Shown here piece by piece: positions 1 to 6,493 of a stretch of DNA of 9,442 nucleotides. Every line of letters starts with the position of its first letter. Positions within the stretch are counted from its first letter, which is position 1. The stretch lies in assembly GCA_900548285.1 (NCBI GenBank), contig URKE01000062.1, positions 1 to 9,442 on the forward strand, written 5' to 3'. The DNA comes from an uncultured Eubacteriales bacterium. GTDB taxonomy: Bacteria; Bacillota; Clostridia; Christensenellales; Borkfalkiaceae. The notes below the pieces were generated by a model. It was not told the origin of the DNA, did not search any database, and saw nothing but the letters and a program-made list of their open reading frames with translations. A program made the position numbers and the translations under genes.

Positions 1-20
1 CGTCGGCAAAATTGCCGACG
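1..20 (-). terminator. Hairpin downstream of the LysR gene, probable operon terminator
   Basis: The arms CGTCGGCAA and TTGCCGACG form a perfect 9-bp inverted repeat around two central bases, beginning 22 nt after the stop codon of the LysR gene. Read on the minus strand it is the first strong stem after the last gene of the proS-to-LysR cluster. The T-tract expected for an intrinsic terminator in that direction would lie to the left of position 1 and cannot be seen. On the plus strand the stem is followed by CCGCCATTTT, a poor T-tract, so the leftward orientation is preferred. Confidence 0.6.
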
Positions 21-41
21 CCGCCATTTTAAAAACAGATT

Positions 42-941
42 TTATCTGTACTGATCGTCGTCAAGAATTCTGATAAATTCTTTCAGCGCGAAAGAATGTT
101 CCGCGCCCTCTTTACTCACCACGACGCCCGTCATACGGAGCGGAAGTCTGGGCGTGGTTTTAATCTCGGACAGTTCCTGACGTTTCAACTCGTCGAGAAT
201 ATATCTTCTCGGAATGCATGCGATACCGAGTCCGTTTTTAGCCATTTCGACGAGCATTTCAACGCTGCCCACTTCGAATTCCGGCGTGATTTTTATATTA
301 ATCGAATCGAGAAAATTATATATTTCTTTGGAAGTCGCCGTGTTGTTGTCGAGCATAAGAATGGGATAATTCGACAAATCTTTGAGATCGATCGTTTTAT
401 CGAACAGATCCGCATATTTATCGCACGCAACGAAAATATCTTCCACTTCGCCCGTCTGACCGGTGAGAAGAATATCTTTATCGAATACGGGCAGATTTAT
501 TAACCCCACGTCGGCTTTGTTTTGCTTTATCAGTTCGATGGTTTCTTTCGACGTGCTGTTTTTTAGAATGATAGAAACGTTGGGATAAAGTTCATGATAT
601 TTCTTGATATATCTCATAAGGAAGTGGGTTATGTTCGTATCGGACGCGCTGATTCTGAGCGTTCCCGTGGCGATGTTTCTTATCGCCTTAAACCGATCTT
701 CAGCCCCGTCGAGCATCTTTAACGCCTGTTCTACGATGGCAAGCATCTGAACTCCGCCCGTTTCCGTCAACTCCATTCCGCGGCTGACTCTGTTGAAAAG
801 TTTTCCGCCGAGTTGGGTTTCAAGCTGCTTTATTGCCTGAGAAACCGCGGGTTGCGAAATGTATAACTCCTCCGCGGCTTTGGTAAGGCTTCCGCATTTT
901 GCCACCGTGTAAAAAACTCTGTATAAATCAAGATCTACCAT
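42..941 (-). CDS. LysR-family transcriptional regulator
   Basis: This is a 299-residue protein of the usual LysR length (about 290-310). Residues 1-60 form the winged helix-turn-helix: 'GSLTKAAEELYISQPAVSQ' at about 17-35, followed by the wing signature 'LFNRVSRGMELTETG' at 48-62. A linker helix follows, and from about residue 90 to the end there is the two-lobed periplasmic-binding-like effector domain, starting 'GTLRISAS'. The family acts as DNA-binding tetramers in the cytoplasm and responds to small-molecule co-inducers; nothing here tells which ligand. The ATG start is supported by AAAGGAG six bases upstream. It lies 27 nt after mnmE and looks like the last gene of the proS operon. Unlike many LysR genes it has no divergently transcribed neighbour in view, so its target cannot be guessed from context; the next gene to the left is outside the window. 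Confidence 0.93.
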   Translation of the reverse strand: MVDLDLYRVFYTVAKCGSLTKAAEELYISQPAVSQAIKQLETQLGGKLFNRVSRGMELTETGGVQMLAIVEQALKMLDGAEDRFKAIRNIATGTLRISASDTNITHFLMRYIKKYHELYPNVSIILKNSTSKETIELIKQNKADVGLINLPVFDKDILLTGQTGEVEDIFVACDKYADLFDKTIDLKDLSNYPILMLDNNTATSKEIYNFLDSINIKITPEFEVGSVEMLVEMAKNGLGIACIPRRYILDELKRQELSEIKTTPRLPLRMTGVVVSKEGAEHSFALKEFIRILDDDQYR

Positions 942-968
942 TTTACTCTCCTTTCCGTCTTTTGTTCA

Positions 969-2306
969 TCATTTACCTACGCAAAACTTGGCGAAAATTT
1001 CGTCGATAATTGCCTCGTCTGCCGTTTCGCCGCTTATTTTACCGAAAGCGAGCCACGCGTTTCTTATGTCTATGGACGAAAGATCCGCAGTGTTCACCGA
1101 AAAACTTTCAACCGCGTCGTTCACGGAATCCAAAGCCTCTTTAAGCGCGACGAGATGCCTTTCCTCGGTAAGAAAATCAGCCCCGAGATCGATTTCTCCG
1201 CCGAACGCCTTTTCGACGAGCGATTTTTTCAGTTCGTCTATGCCGTCGCCGTTTTTAGCGGATATCGACACGTCGCCTTTCACGTCGCAATTTGTTCCGA
1301 GGTCGGTTTTGTTGATAACCACGATTCTATCTCTGTTTTCCGTTTCGGCAAGTATCTTTTTATCGTCCGCGTCGGTTTTTACCGAGCCGTCCAGCACAAC
1401 AAGACATACGTCCGCGGAATTAAGAATTTTCAACGATCTTTCTATGCCCGCATTTTCGATTTCATCGTCGCTTTCGCGTATGCCCGCGGTATCCGAAAAA
1501 ATAAATTTTACTCCGTCGATATCGATTTCGCCTTCAACCGCGTCGCGGGTTGTTCCCGCAACGGACGAAACGATTGCTTTATCGTAATCGAGAAGTCTGT
1601 TAAGAAGCGAACTCTTCCCCGCGTTCGGCTTGCCGAGAATGGCGACCTTTACGCCGTTTTTTATTTTCCTGCCGGCGCCGTATTTCCCGATAATCGACGA
1701 GGTTTCGTTTTTAACTTCTTCGAGCGTCGTCTTTATGACGTCGTAATTATCTTCCGTCACGCCCTCTTCGGGATAATCAATTCCCGCGTCGATATAAGCG
1801 AGCGCATACGTCAGTTTATCCTGCAAGGCTTTGATTTTCGCGCAGAGTTTTTCGCGATAAAGATAATAGCCCGCCTTTACTTCGCCGACGCTTTCGCTGT
1901 TTATCATATCGATAAGACCTTCGCACGAGGAAAGGCTCATTTTGCCGTTCATAAACGCTATTTTCGTAAATTCGCCGCGCGTTGCGGGAATCGCTCCGAA
2001 TTCGATCGTTCTCTTCAGTACACCGCGCGATATGGCTATACCGCCGTGACAATGAAATTCCACCATGTCTTCGCCGGTGTAACTTTTCGGCGCGCGGAAA
2101 TAAACGCACATTCCGAAGTCGGTAAAATTTCCGCCGTCTATTTCGCCGACGTACATTTTATACGGCTCGAAATCTTTTACCTTATGTTTTCCGAGCGGTC
2201 TGAACATTTTTTCGGCTATATTAAGCGCGTCCGCGCCGCTCACTCTTATTATGGCAACGCCGCCCGTTCCCGGCGCGGTCGATATTGCCGAAATCGTTTT
2301 ACTCAT
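969..2306 (-). CDS. mnmE: tRNA uridine-5-carboxymethylaminomethyl(34) synthesis GTPase MnmE
   Basis: MnmE works with MnmG to modify the wobble uridine (U34) of several tRNAs, using GTP, methylene-tetrahydrofolate and glycine or ammonium. The 445 residues are close to the usual 450-460. The N-terminal folate-binding domain opens with 'TISAISTAPGTGGVAIIRVSG' split across residues 4-24. A helical domain follows, then an inserted G domain: P-loop GKPNAGKS at 225-232 (K231; N228 at the potassium-sensing position), switch I with TT at 252-253, DTAG at 272-275, NKTD at 332-335 and SAK at 349-351. The C-terminus is FCVGK (441-445), matching the family's FC(I/V)GK tail with the essential cysteine at 442. 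The start is the conserved MSKTI, but no good Shine-Dalgarno precedes it; the upstream gene ends 9 nt away, suggesting translational coupling. mnmG is not adjacent, which is atypical for Firmicutes. All key residues are present. Confidence 0.97.
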   Translation of the reverse strand: MSKTISAISTAPGTGGVAIIRVSGADALNIAEKMFRPLGKHKVKDFEPYKMYVGEIDGGNFTDFGMCVYFRAPKSYTGEDMVEFHCHGGIAISRGVLKRTIEFGAIPATRGEFTKIAFMNGKMSLSSCEGLIDMINSESVGEVKAGYYLYREKLCAKIKALQDKLTYALAYIDAGIDYPEEGVTEDNYDVIKTTLEEVKNETSSIIGKYGAGRKIKNGVKVAILGKPNAGKSSLLNRLLDYDKAIVSSVAGTTRDAVEGEIDIDGVKFIFSDTAGIRESDDEIENAGIERSLKILNSADVCLVVLDGSVKTDADDKKILAETENRDRIVVINKTDLGTNCDVKGDVSISAKNGDGIDELKKSLVEKAFGGEIDLGADFLTEERHLVALKEALDSVNDAVESFSVNTADLSSIDIRNAWLAFGKISGETADEAIIDEIFAKFCVGK

Positions 2307-2315
2307 AACGACAGA

Positions 2316-3347
2316 TTAAAATAACGAATCGGTGTCGTCGTCAGACTTCCCGTCATACGGCTTTCCATCGCGAGAATTGTCGTTGTTTTTGCCGGAATAT
2401 CCGTTATCCGAGCCGAAATCGGCGAAAGGATCGTCCGAATTAGTTTTACCCTGCGTACTGCCGCCCGAAAACTCCCCGAAAGGATCGTCCGAACGACTGT
2501 TTTTATTCGTATCCGCAAAATCCGAAAAAGGATCCTGCGAGGGATCGGAGCGGTCTTCGCCGTAACTTCCCGAAGCGTTACCGCCGTCGGAATAAGGCGA
2601 TCTCGCATAAGGATTACCGGGATTACCGTAGCCGTAATAAATTCTTCTCTTCGCAAGAATTTCGTCGAAATTAACGGCGGAACGACCGGAAAGAGAAAGC
2701 GTGAACGCGCCGTAAAGAAGCGACGAACCCGTAAGAACCGTAAAGATAACGGATAAAGTGAGATGAGTCCTCGTTCTCAGCGGCGAATAAGTGCGGAATA
2801 AATCGCAATAAAGAAGCGCGACGAACACCATATAGACGATTTTTGAAACGTCCGTCAGGTTGGATAAAACGTTTGCAAGATTCGTGTTGTAAGCGAACAT
2901 TTCTTCCGTAAGAACCGCCGTTCCCGGGGCTATGCGCTCGGTTTCGACGAGTTGCGAGATTATCCTTAGCGAAAAGAAAGAATCGAGGACGACCGAAAAC
3001 AACAAAAACGCCCCGAGAGCGGAAATCGCAACAATCGGGTAAAATTTATGTTTCTTCAACGCGTTGCAGTCGGAACGAAGTCTTGACAGCATAACGAACG
3101 CATAAAAAGGAACAAAACACATTTTCGGATTTTCAAGTCCGCGCGCTTTCGCCATTCTGTAAAGACCGAACGACCGAAGCAGATAATAAGCGATAAACAT
3201 CGCGACCGCATATCCGGCATAACCGCCGAGAAACGTCATTATGCCGTCGAATCCTATTCTCCTCGGTACCTTAACGCCGTTTTCGACGTCGATTGCGAAG
3301 ATTGTTTCAGACAAAATGAAAATGTCATACAATATCGAATATAGCAT
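2316..3347 (-). CDS. Polytopic membrane protein with acidic DPF-repeat tail, function unknown
   Basis: I do not recognise a characterised family for this 343-residue protein. It has about four hydrophobic segments: roughly residues 36-58, 102-124, 168-188 and 194-216. Between the first two lies 'YRMAKARGLENPKMCFVPFY' (63-82), resembling a small amphipathic loop seen in several Clostridia membrane proteins of unknown role, where Lys/Arg-Gly is followed by an aromatic-Pro turn. From about 228 onward the protein is a hydrophilic tail of about 115 residues rich in Asp, Ser, Gly, Asn and Tyr, and probably disordered. It carries three copies of a short motif: QDPFSDF (271-277), DDPFGEF (287-293) and DDPFADF (305-311). 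The ATG start is supported by GAGG five bases upstream, which overlaps the stop codon of the preceding CPBP gene. It lies 7 nt after that gene and 9 nt before mnmE, so it is co-transcribed. A scaffolding or protein-binding role for the tail is only inference. Confidence 0.85.
   Translation of the reverse strand: MLYSILYDIFILSETIFAIDVENGVKVPRRIGFDGIMTFLGGYAGYAVAMFIAYYLLRSFGLYRMAKARGLENPKMCFVPFYAFVMLSRLRSDCNALKKHKFYPIVAISALGAFLLFSVVLDSFFSLRIISQLVETERIAPGTAVLTEEMFAYNTNLANVLSNLTDVSKIVYMVFVALLYCDLFRTYSPLRTRTHLTLSVIFTVLTGSSLLYGAFTLSLSGRSAVNFDEILAKRRIYYGYGNPGNPYARSPYSDGGNASGSYGEDRSDPSQDPFSDFADTNKNSRSDDPFGEFSGGSTQGKTNSDDPFADFGSDNGYSGKNNDNSRDGKPYDGKSDDDTDSLF
2415..2540 (-). repeat. Three (S)(D/Q)DPFx(D/E)F repeats in a membrane-protein tail
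   Basis: Three copies of an eight-residue unit, SDDPFADF, SDDPFGEF and SQDPFSDF, are encoded at 2415-2438, about 2469-2492 and 2517-2540, spaced 18 and 16 residues apart. The DNA of the DDPF core is nearly identical in the first two copies (TCGGACGATCCTTTCG) and diverged in the third, while the linkers are unrelated Ser/Gly/Asn/Asp sequence. This pattern fits repeated short linear motifs in a disordered tail better than a folded tandem repeat. Confidence 0.8.
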
Positions 3348-3354
3348 TTTAACC

Positions 3355-4479
3355 TCAGATAAACATAAAAACTATCGCGACTATTATCGCCGCGCCGAAT
3401 ACTATACAGGAAGCCATAAAAGGCGATTTCCTGTTAATTTTCCTGTATTTCCCTTTAATTTTATAACGTTTTTCGCTTTCCTCGCCCCATTCGGGCAAAG
3501 CAACCCTGACGTAATAAGGTACGGTTTTAAGTTCGCCGTTTTCGAGAACCTCGTAATACTTCACCCTTTCGAATTTGCCGACAGGCGGCTTACCGGAAAA
3601 CTCTTTTTTCTTCTTTTCAAAAGCGAGTTTAATAAAATAAATAACGCTCACCGTGAGCAATGCAACGCCTATAAGGATAAGCGACGCGTCGGTTGCCATC
3701 CGAATGTATTCGCCGGTTAATCCGCCGACGATATTTTCGAGCAACAAGCCGTAGAAAATAGAAAAGAGGTTGTTGAAACCGTGCATTAAAGAGCCTATAA
3801 GCCAGTTTTTTGTGATAACGACCACAGACGCGATCGCAAGTCCGCCGATAAACTGAAGAATCAACTGAGAAAAATTACCGTGCATAAGAGCGAACGCAAT
3901 CGCCGACAAAACTATCGCGGCAATACTGCCGAATTGCTCGAGTCCTCTCATAACGATTCCGCGGAAAAGCATTTCCTCGAAAATCGCGGGGCATAACACC
4001 GTAAGCGCGATGTAAATAAGCGCGAATATCCCCGAAAAAGGGCTTAAATTCGTATCGGGAGTAAAACCTCCGCCGATGATTTTTTCCGCGTCCTGTCCGA
4101 ATTGCAGGTGGGTATGATAAAAAGTCATCATTACCCCCATTATCAGAAGGAGCGACATCAGAACCTGAACGCCGTCGAACCCGGCAACGTAACCGCCTCC
4201 GCCGAAAGGATTGACGCGCCGCGAGAGAGAATAGATCGCCGCGACGGCAAAAATCGTGAGTTGCGACACGAGCAGACTGACTATCATATACGCGTAAACG
4301 TCGTACTTATATAATTCCCTCAGCCGCTCGCCGAAAACTTTTCCGAACAACAGCGAAACGACGTAAAACATAACGAGAACGACAACGTAAACTATCCCGC
4401 TGTCCAACGCGTTGAATCTGTTCGGATTGTATGTCCTCGCCGGTTTCGGGCGAGGTTTTTCAAACCTGAATACGTTCAT
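3355..4479 (-). CDS. CPBP-family (Abi/CAAX-protease-like) intramembrane metalloprotease homologue
   Basis: This 374-residue polytopic membrane protein carries all three CPBP family signatures: EEMLFRG at 168-174 (E168, E169, R173), FALMH at 196-200 (F196, H200) and HGFNN at 233-237 (H233, N236). In the family these glutamates and histidines form the glutamate-type active site related to the CAAX prenyl endopeptidase Rce1, so the core looks intact. Hydrophobic segments lie near 27-47, 62-85, 103-120, 148-166, 183-200, 205-223, 240-252 and 266-284. An unusual extension follows: a basic, probably cytoplasmic stretch of about 65 residues (286-350, beginning EKKKKEF) and a final helix at 354-373. 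Many bacterial homologues end soon after the third motif. Bacterial members have diverse roles, including bacteriocin self-immunity and membrane-protein processing, and no substrate can be inferred. The ATG lies one base after the proS stop with no clear Shine-Dalgarno, pointing to coupled translation. Confidence 0.9.
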   Translation of the reverse strand: MNVFRFEKPRPKPARTYNPNRFNALDSGIVYVVVLVMFYVVSLLFGKVFGERLRELYKYDVYAYMIVSLLVSQLTIFAVAAIYSLSRRVNPFGGGGYVAGFDGVQVLMSLLLIMGVMMTFYHTHLQFGQDAEKIIGGGFTPDTNLSPFSGIFALIYIALTVLCPAIFEEMLFRGIVMRGLEQFGSIAAIVLSAIAFALMHGNFSQLILQFIGGLAIASVVVITKNWLIGSLMHGFNNLFSIFYGLLLENIVGGLTGEYIRMATDASLILIGVALLTVSVIYFIKLAFEKKKKEFSGKPPVGKFERVKYYEVLENGELKTVPYYVRVALPEWGEESEKRYKIKGKYRKINRKSPFMASCIVFGAAIIVAIVFMFI

Positions 4480-4480
4480 T

Positions 4481-6211
4481 TTAAACTTTGTAACGATCCA
4501 TCATTTCGTTTATTCTGCCCTTTATGTCCTCAACGGCGTTTTCAAGAGCGACTTCGCCTTTGAAAGATTTATCTCTGTAACTGATTTCCGCAACGCCTTT
4601 GTCGCAGTTCTTCTGGCTGATTACCACTCTTATCGGAATTCCGAAAAGATCTGCGTCGGCAAACATAGCGCCCGCTCTTATATCTCTGTCGTCGTAAAGA
4701 ACTTCCACGTCTTCGTCGCAAAGTTTTTTATAAAGACCGTCGGAGACGCCTTTCACGCGTTCATCCTCCGATTGCAGGCAACAAATTTCTACCTGCCAAG
4801 GAGCAATGGGCATAGGCCAGACGGGGCCGTAGTTATCGTGCTGTTCTTCGCAAATCGTTGCGCAAAGTCTGCCCACGCCTATTCCGTAACAACCCATTAT
4901 CGGGTTCTTTTTCGTTCCGTCGCTGTCTACGTAAGTCATATTCATAGACTTAGTATACTTCGTTCCGAGTTGGAATATGTTTCCGACTTCGACGCCGCGT
5001 TTAAGGGTTATCGTGGGTTTACCGCAAACGGGGCATACGCCGCCGTTATAAGCCTTCGCAACGTCGACGTATACGACGTTTCCGACGTCTCTTTCAATAT
5101 TCATACCCGCGTAGTGGAAATCTTTTTCGTTCGCGCCGCAGACAAAACTCTCGATATTTTTAAGCGAGCGATCGAAAACGACTTTTGCCTTTGCTTTAAA
5201 TCCGACGGGACCTGTAAAGCCCGCCACGATACCGCAGTCTTCGTTTACGCCCGTTGCGGGATGAACTTCGGTTTTAAGATAATTGCGGAGTTTTGTTTCG
5301 TTGACTTCGAGATCGCCGCGAATAAATACGACAACGTAATCGTCGGAAACGTTTTCCTGATAAATAACCGCTTTGCACATTCTCGTCGGTTCGACTCCGA
5401 GTTTATGTTTTAACCCTTCGATCGTTTTAACGTTCGGGGTTTCGATTTTGCGGAGTTCTTCTTTTTCGCTTTCGACGTTGTGAGTTATGCAGTCGGCAAC
5501 CTCTACGTTCGCTTTGTATCCGCAATTTTCGTCCGAACAAATCGCGAGAGTGTCCTCGCCGATATCCGTTAAAAGCATAAATTCGTGTGATACGCTTCCG
5601 CCCATCATTCCGCTGTCGCTCTTGACGGCGATAACGTTTTTCGCCCCCGCCCTCTTATAAATACGCACATACGCGTCGTAACATTTCCGGTAATACTCTT
5701 CGAGATCTTCCTGAGAGGTATGGAAAGAATAAGCGTCCTTCATCGTGAACTCTCTCACTCTTATAAGCCCGCCTCTCGCTCTCGGTTCGTCGCGGAACTT
5801 CGTCTGTACCTGGTAAATCATGAACGGATAATCGGTGTAAGAAGCGGCGATATCTCTCGCAAGGTGAACGGCTGCCTCTTCGTGAGTCATTCCGAGAACC
5901 ATTTTCGCTCCGTTTCTGTCCGTGAAACGAACCATTTCGCTGCCGATACTCGTATATCTGCCCGACTCTTCCCAAAGCGAAGCCGGCATAACGACCGGAA
6001 ACAAAACTTCCTGTCCGCCGATTCTGTCCATTTCTTCTCTGATAATCTTCTCTATTTTAGCCGTTATTCTTTTAGCGGGCGTAAAAAGCGAGTACGTTCC
6101 CGTACTCATATATTTCATATACCCGCCTTTCGTCATCAGCGCGTGGCTTGCTATAACGCAATCTTTCGGCGTTTCCTTGTATCTTGCGCCGAGCAAATTT
6201 CTTACCAACAT
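4481..6211 (-). CDS. proS: Prolyl-tRNA synthetase, bacterial type with editing domain
   Basis: ProRS attaches proline to tRNA-Pro in the cytoplasm. From this start it has 576 residues, matching the roughly 570 of the bacterial type. The class II core includes GMTHEEA (107-113), motif 2 around FRDEPRARGGLIRVREFTMKD (split at 139-159) and motif 3 GIGVGR (443-448). Between them lies the inserted editing domain, about 215-390, expected to clear Ala-tRNA-Pro. Cysteines 225, 230, 393 and 396 (the last two in CPVCGKP) may hold a metal. The anticodon-binding domain runs from about 468 to the end. I chose the ATG at 6211 over an in-frame ATG at 6226 for two reasons: GGAG sits 9 nt upstream of it, inside the first codons of the longer form, and family members start at exactly this point (M-x-x-x-x-L before the ExP motif). 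The longer form would begin 3 nt after a hairpin and lack a ribosome site. First gene of the operon. Confidence 0.97.
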   Translation of the reverse strand: MLVRNLLGARYKETPKDCVIASHALMTKGGYMKYMSTGTYSLFTPAKRITAKIEKIIREEMDRIGGQEVLFPVVMPASLWEESGRYTSIGSEMVRFTDRNGAKMVLGMTHEEAAVHLARDIAASYTDYPFMIYQVQTKFRDEPRARGGLIRVREFTMKDAYSFHTSQEDLEEYYRKCYDAYVRIYKRAGAKNVIAVKSDSGMMGGSVSHEFMLLTDIGEDTLAICSDENCGYKANVEVADCITHNVESEKEELRKIETPNVKTIEGLKHKLGVEPTRMCKAVIYQENVSDDYVVVFIRGDLEVNETKLRNYLKTEVHPATGVNEDCGIVAGFTGPVGFKAKAKVVFDRSLKNIESFVCGANEKDFHYAGMNIERDVGNVVYVDVAKAYNGGVCPVCGKPTITLKRGVEVGNIFQLGTKYTKSMNMTYVDSDGTKKNPIMGCYGIGVGRLCATICEEQHDNYGPVWPMPIAPWQVEICCLQSEDERVKGVSDGLYKKLCDEDVEVLYDDRDIRAGAMFADADLFGIPIRVVISQKNCDKGVAEISYRDKSFKGEVALENAVEDIKGRINEMMDRYKV

Positions 6212-6220
6212 TTGTTTATT

Positions 6221-6224
6221 CTCC
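6221..6224 (-). promoter_or_regulatory. proS ribosome binding site (GGAG)
   Basis: GGAG on the minus strand lies 9 nt upstream of the ATG at 6209-6211. It is the only good Shine-Dalgarno near the proS start and falls within codons 1-2 of the alternative longer reading frame, so it decides in favour of the shorter protein. Confidence 0.7.
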
Positions 6225-6229
6225 ATTTT

Positions 6230-6244
6230 CAGGGCGTTACCCTG
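6230..6244 (-). promoter_or_regulatory. Small hairpin in the proS leader
   Basis: CAGGG and CCCTG form a perfect 5-bp stem around TAACG (minus strand). It lies between the predicted transcription start near 6265 and the GGAG site, ending 5 nt before that site. It is too short and has no T-tract, so it is not a terminator. It could modulate ribosome access or leader stability, or be incidental; no known riboswitch class is recognised. Confidence 0.4.
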
Positions 6245-6271
6245 CTTCGGTTATAAGTATAGACAATACGT

Positions 6272-6300
6272 ATTATAAACTTTTTTTTATGAATTGTAAA
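6272..6300 (-). promoter_or_regulatory. Sigma-A-type promoter of the proS operon
   Basis: On the minus strand a -35 hexamer TTTACA (6300-6295) and a consensus -10 TATAAT (6277-6272) are separated by exactly 17 bp, the spacer being A/T-rich with a run of eight A. Transcription should start near 6265, giving a leader of about 54 nt before the proS ATG at 6211. Because the five downstream genes are 1-27 nt apart without a visible terminator, this is probably the main promoter for the whole cluster. Confidence 0.85.
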
Positions 6301-6424
6301 GCGGTTAATTATGCTTATTGAATGAAAATCGCGGGGTATCGCTTACGTTTTCATCGTCGGTACAAACCCTGCCGCAGATCGGCGCAAATATTTTAAAAGA
6401 ATTTATGACGAGCCGTTAATTCAC
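6301..6424. other. Spacer between divergent proS and tkt promoters
   Basis: This stretch lies between the two -35 elements and holds no convincing gene. The longest plus-strand ATG frame is 24 codons (from 6323) without a ribosome site. It contains an inverted repeat, ATGAAAA (6322-6328) and TTTTCAT (6348-6354), and two copies of GTTAATT in direct orientation (6304-6310 and 6415-6421), each just outside one of the two -35 boxes. Regulatory binding sites are possible here but none can be named. Confidence 0.5.
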
Positions 6425-6453
6425 TTGAAAAAATAATGTGAAAAATGTATAAT
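6425..6453 (+). promoter_or_regulatory. Sigma-A-type promoter of tkt
   Basis: A -35 TTGAAA (6425-6430) and a perfect -10 TATAAT (6448-6453) are separated by 17 bp. A transcription start near 6460 gives a leader of about 34 nt that ends in AGGAG (6482-6486), 7 nt before the tkt ATG. Confidence 0.88.
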
Positions 6454-6461
6454 AAAAAGGT

Positions 6462-6475
6462 AGAATTACAATTCT
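6462..6475. promoter_or_regulatory. Palindrome at the tkt transcription start, candidate operator
   Basis: AGAATT-AC-AATTCT is a perfect dyad with 6-bp arms that begins about two bases after the predicted tkt start of transcription. A dyad here is where a repressor would block the promoter. It is AT-rich and could be chance; it does not match a consensus I can name with confidence. Confidence 0.35.
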
Positions 6476-6493
6476 CACATCAGGAGAAAAAAA

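Noticed and set aside
1155..2324. 389-codon open frame on the plus strand
   Set aside because: It is antisense to mnmE over its whole length, has no ribosome site or recognisable domain, and mnmE is certain. Long antisense frames recur here because of the codon bias of the real genes.
3355..4479. CPBP gene as part of a bacteriocin-immunity locus
   Set aside because: There is no bacteriocin precursor, leader peptide or dedicated exporter nearby; the gene is embedded in a housekeeping operon.
4412..5413. 333-codon plus-strand frame
   Set aside because: It is a shadow of proS and the CPBP gene on the opposite strand, with low-complexity Phe/Tyr-rich translation and no motif.
6226..6265. T-box riboswitch before proS (the AGGGTAACGCC stretch loosely recalls the antiterminator core)
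   Set aside because: The predicted leader is only about 54 nt, there is no terminator before the gene, and the conserved T-box core with its TGGN bulge and specifier stem is absent.
6323..6397. 24-codon plus-strand frame in the divergent spacer (starts MKIAGYR)
   Set aside because: No ribosome site, no promoter in register and an arginine-rich random composition; not supportable as a gene.
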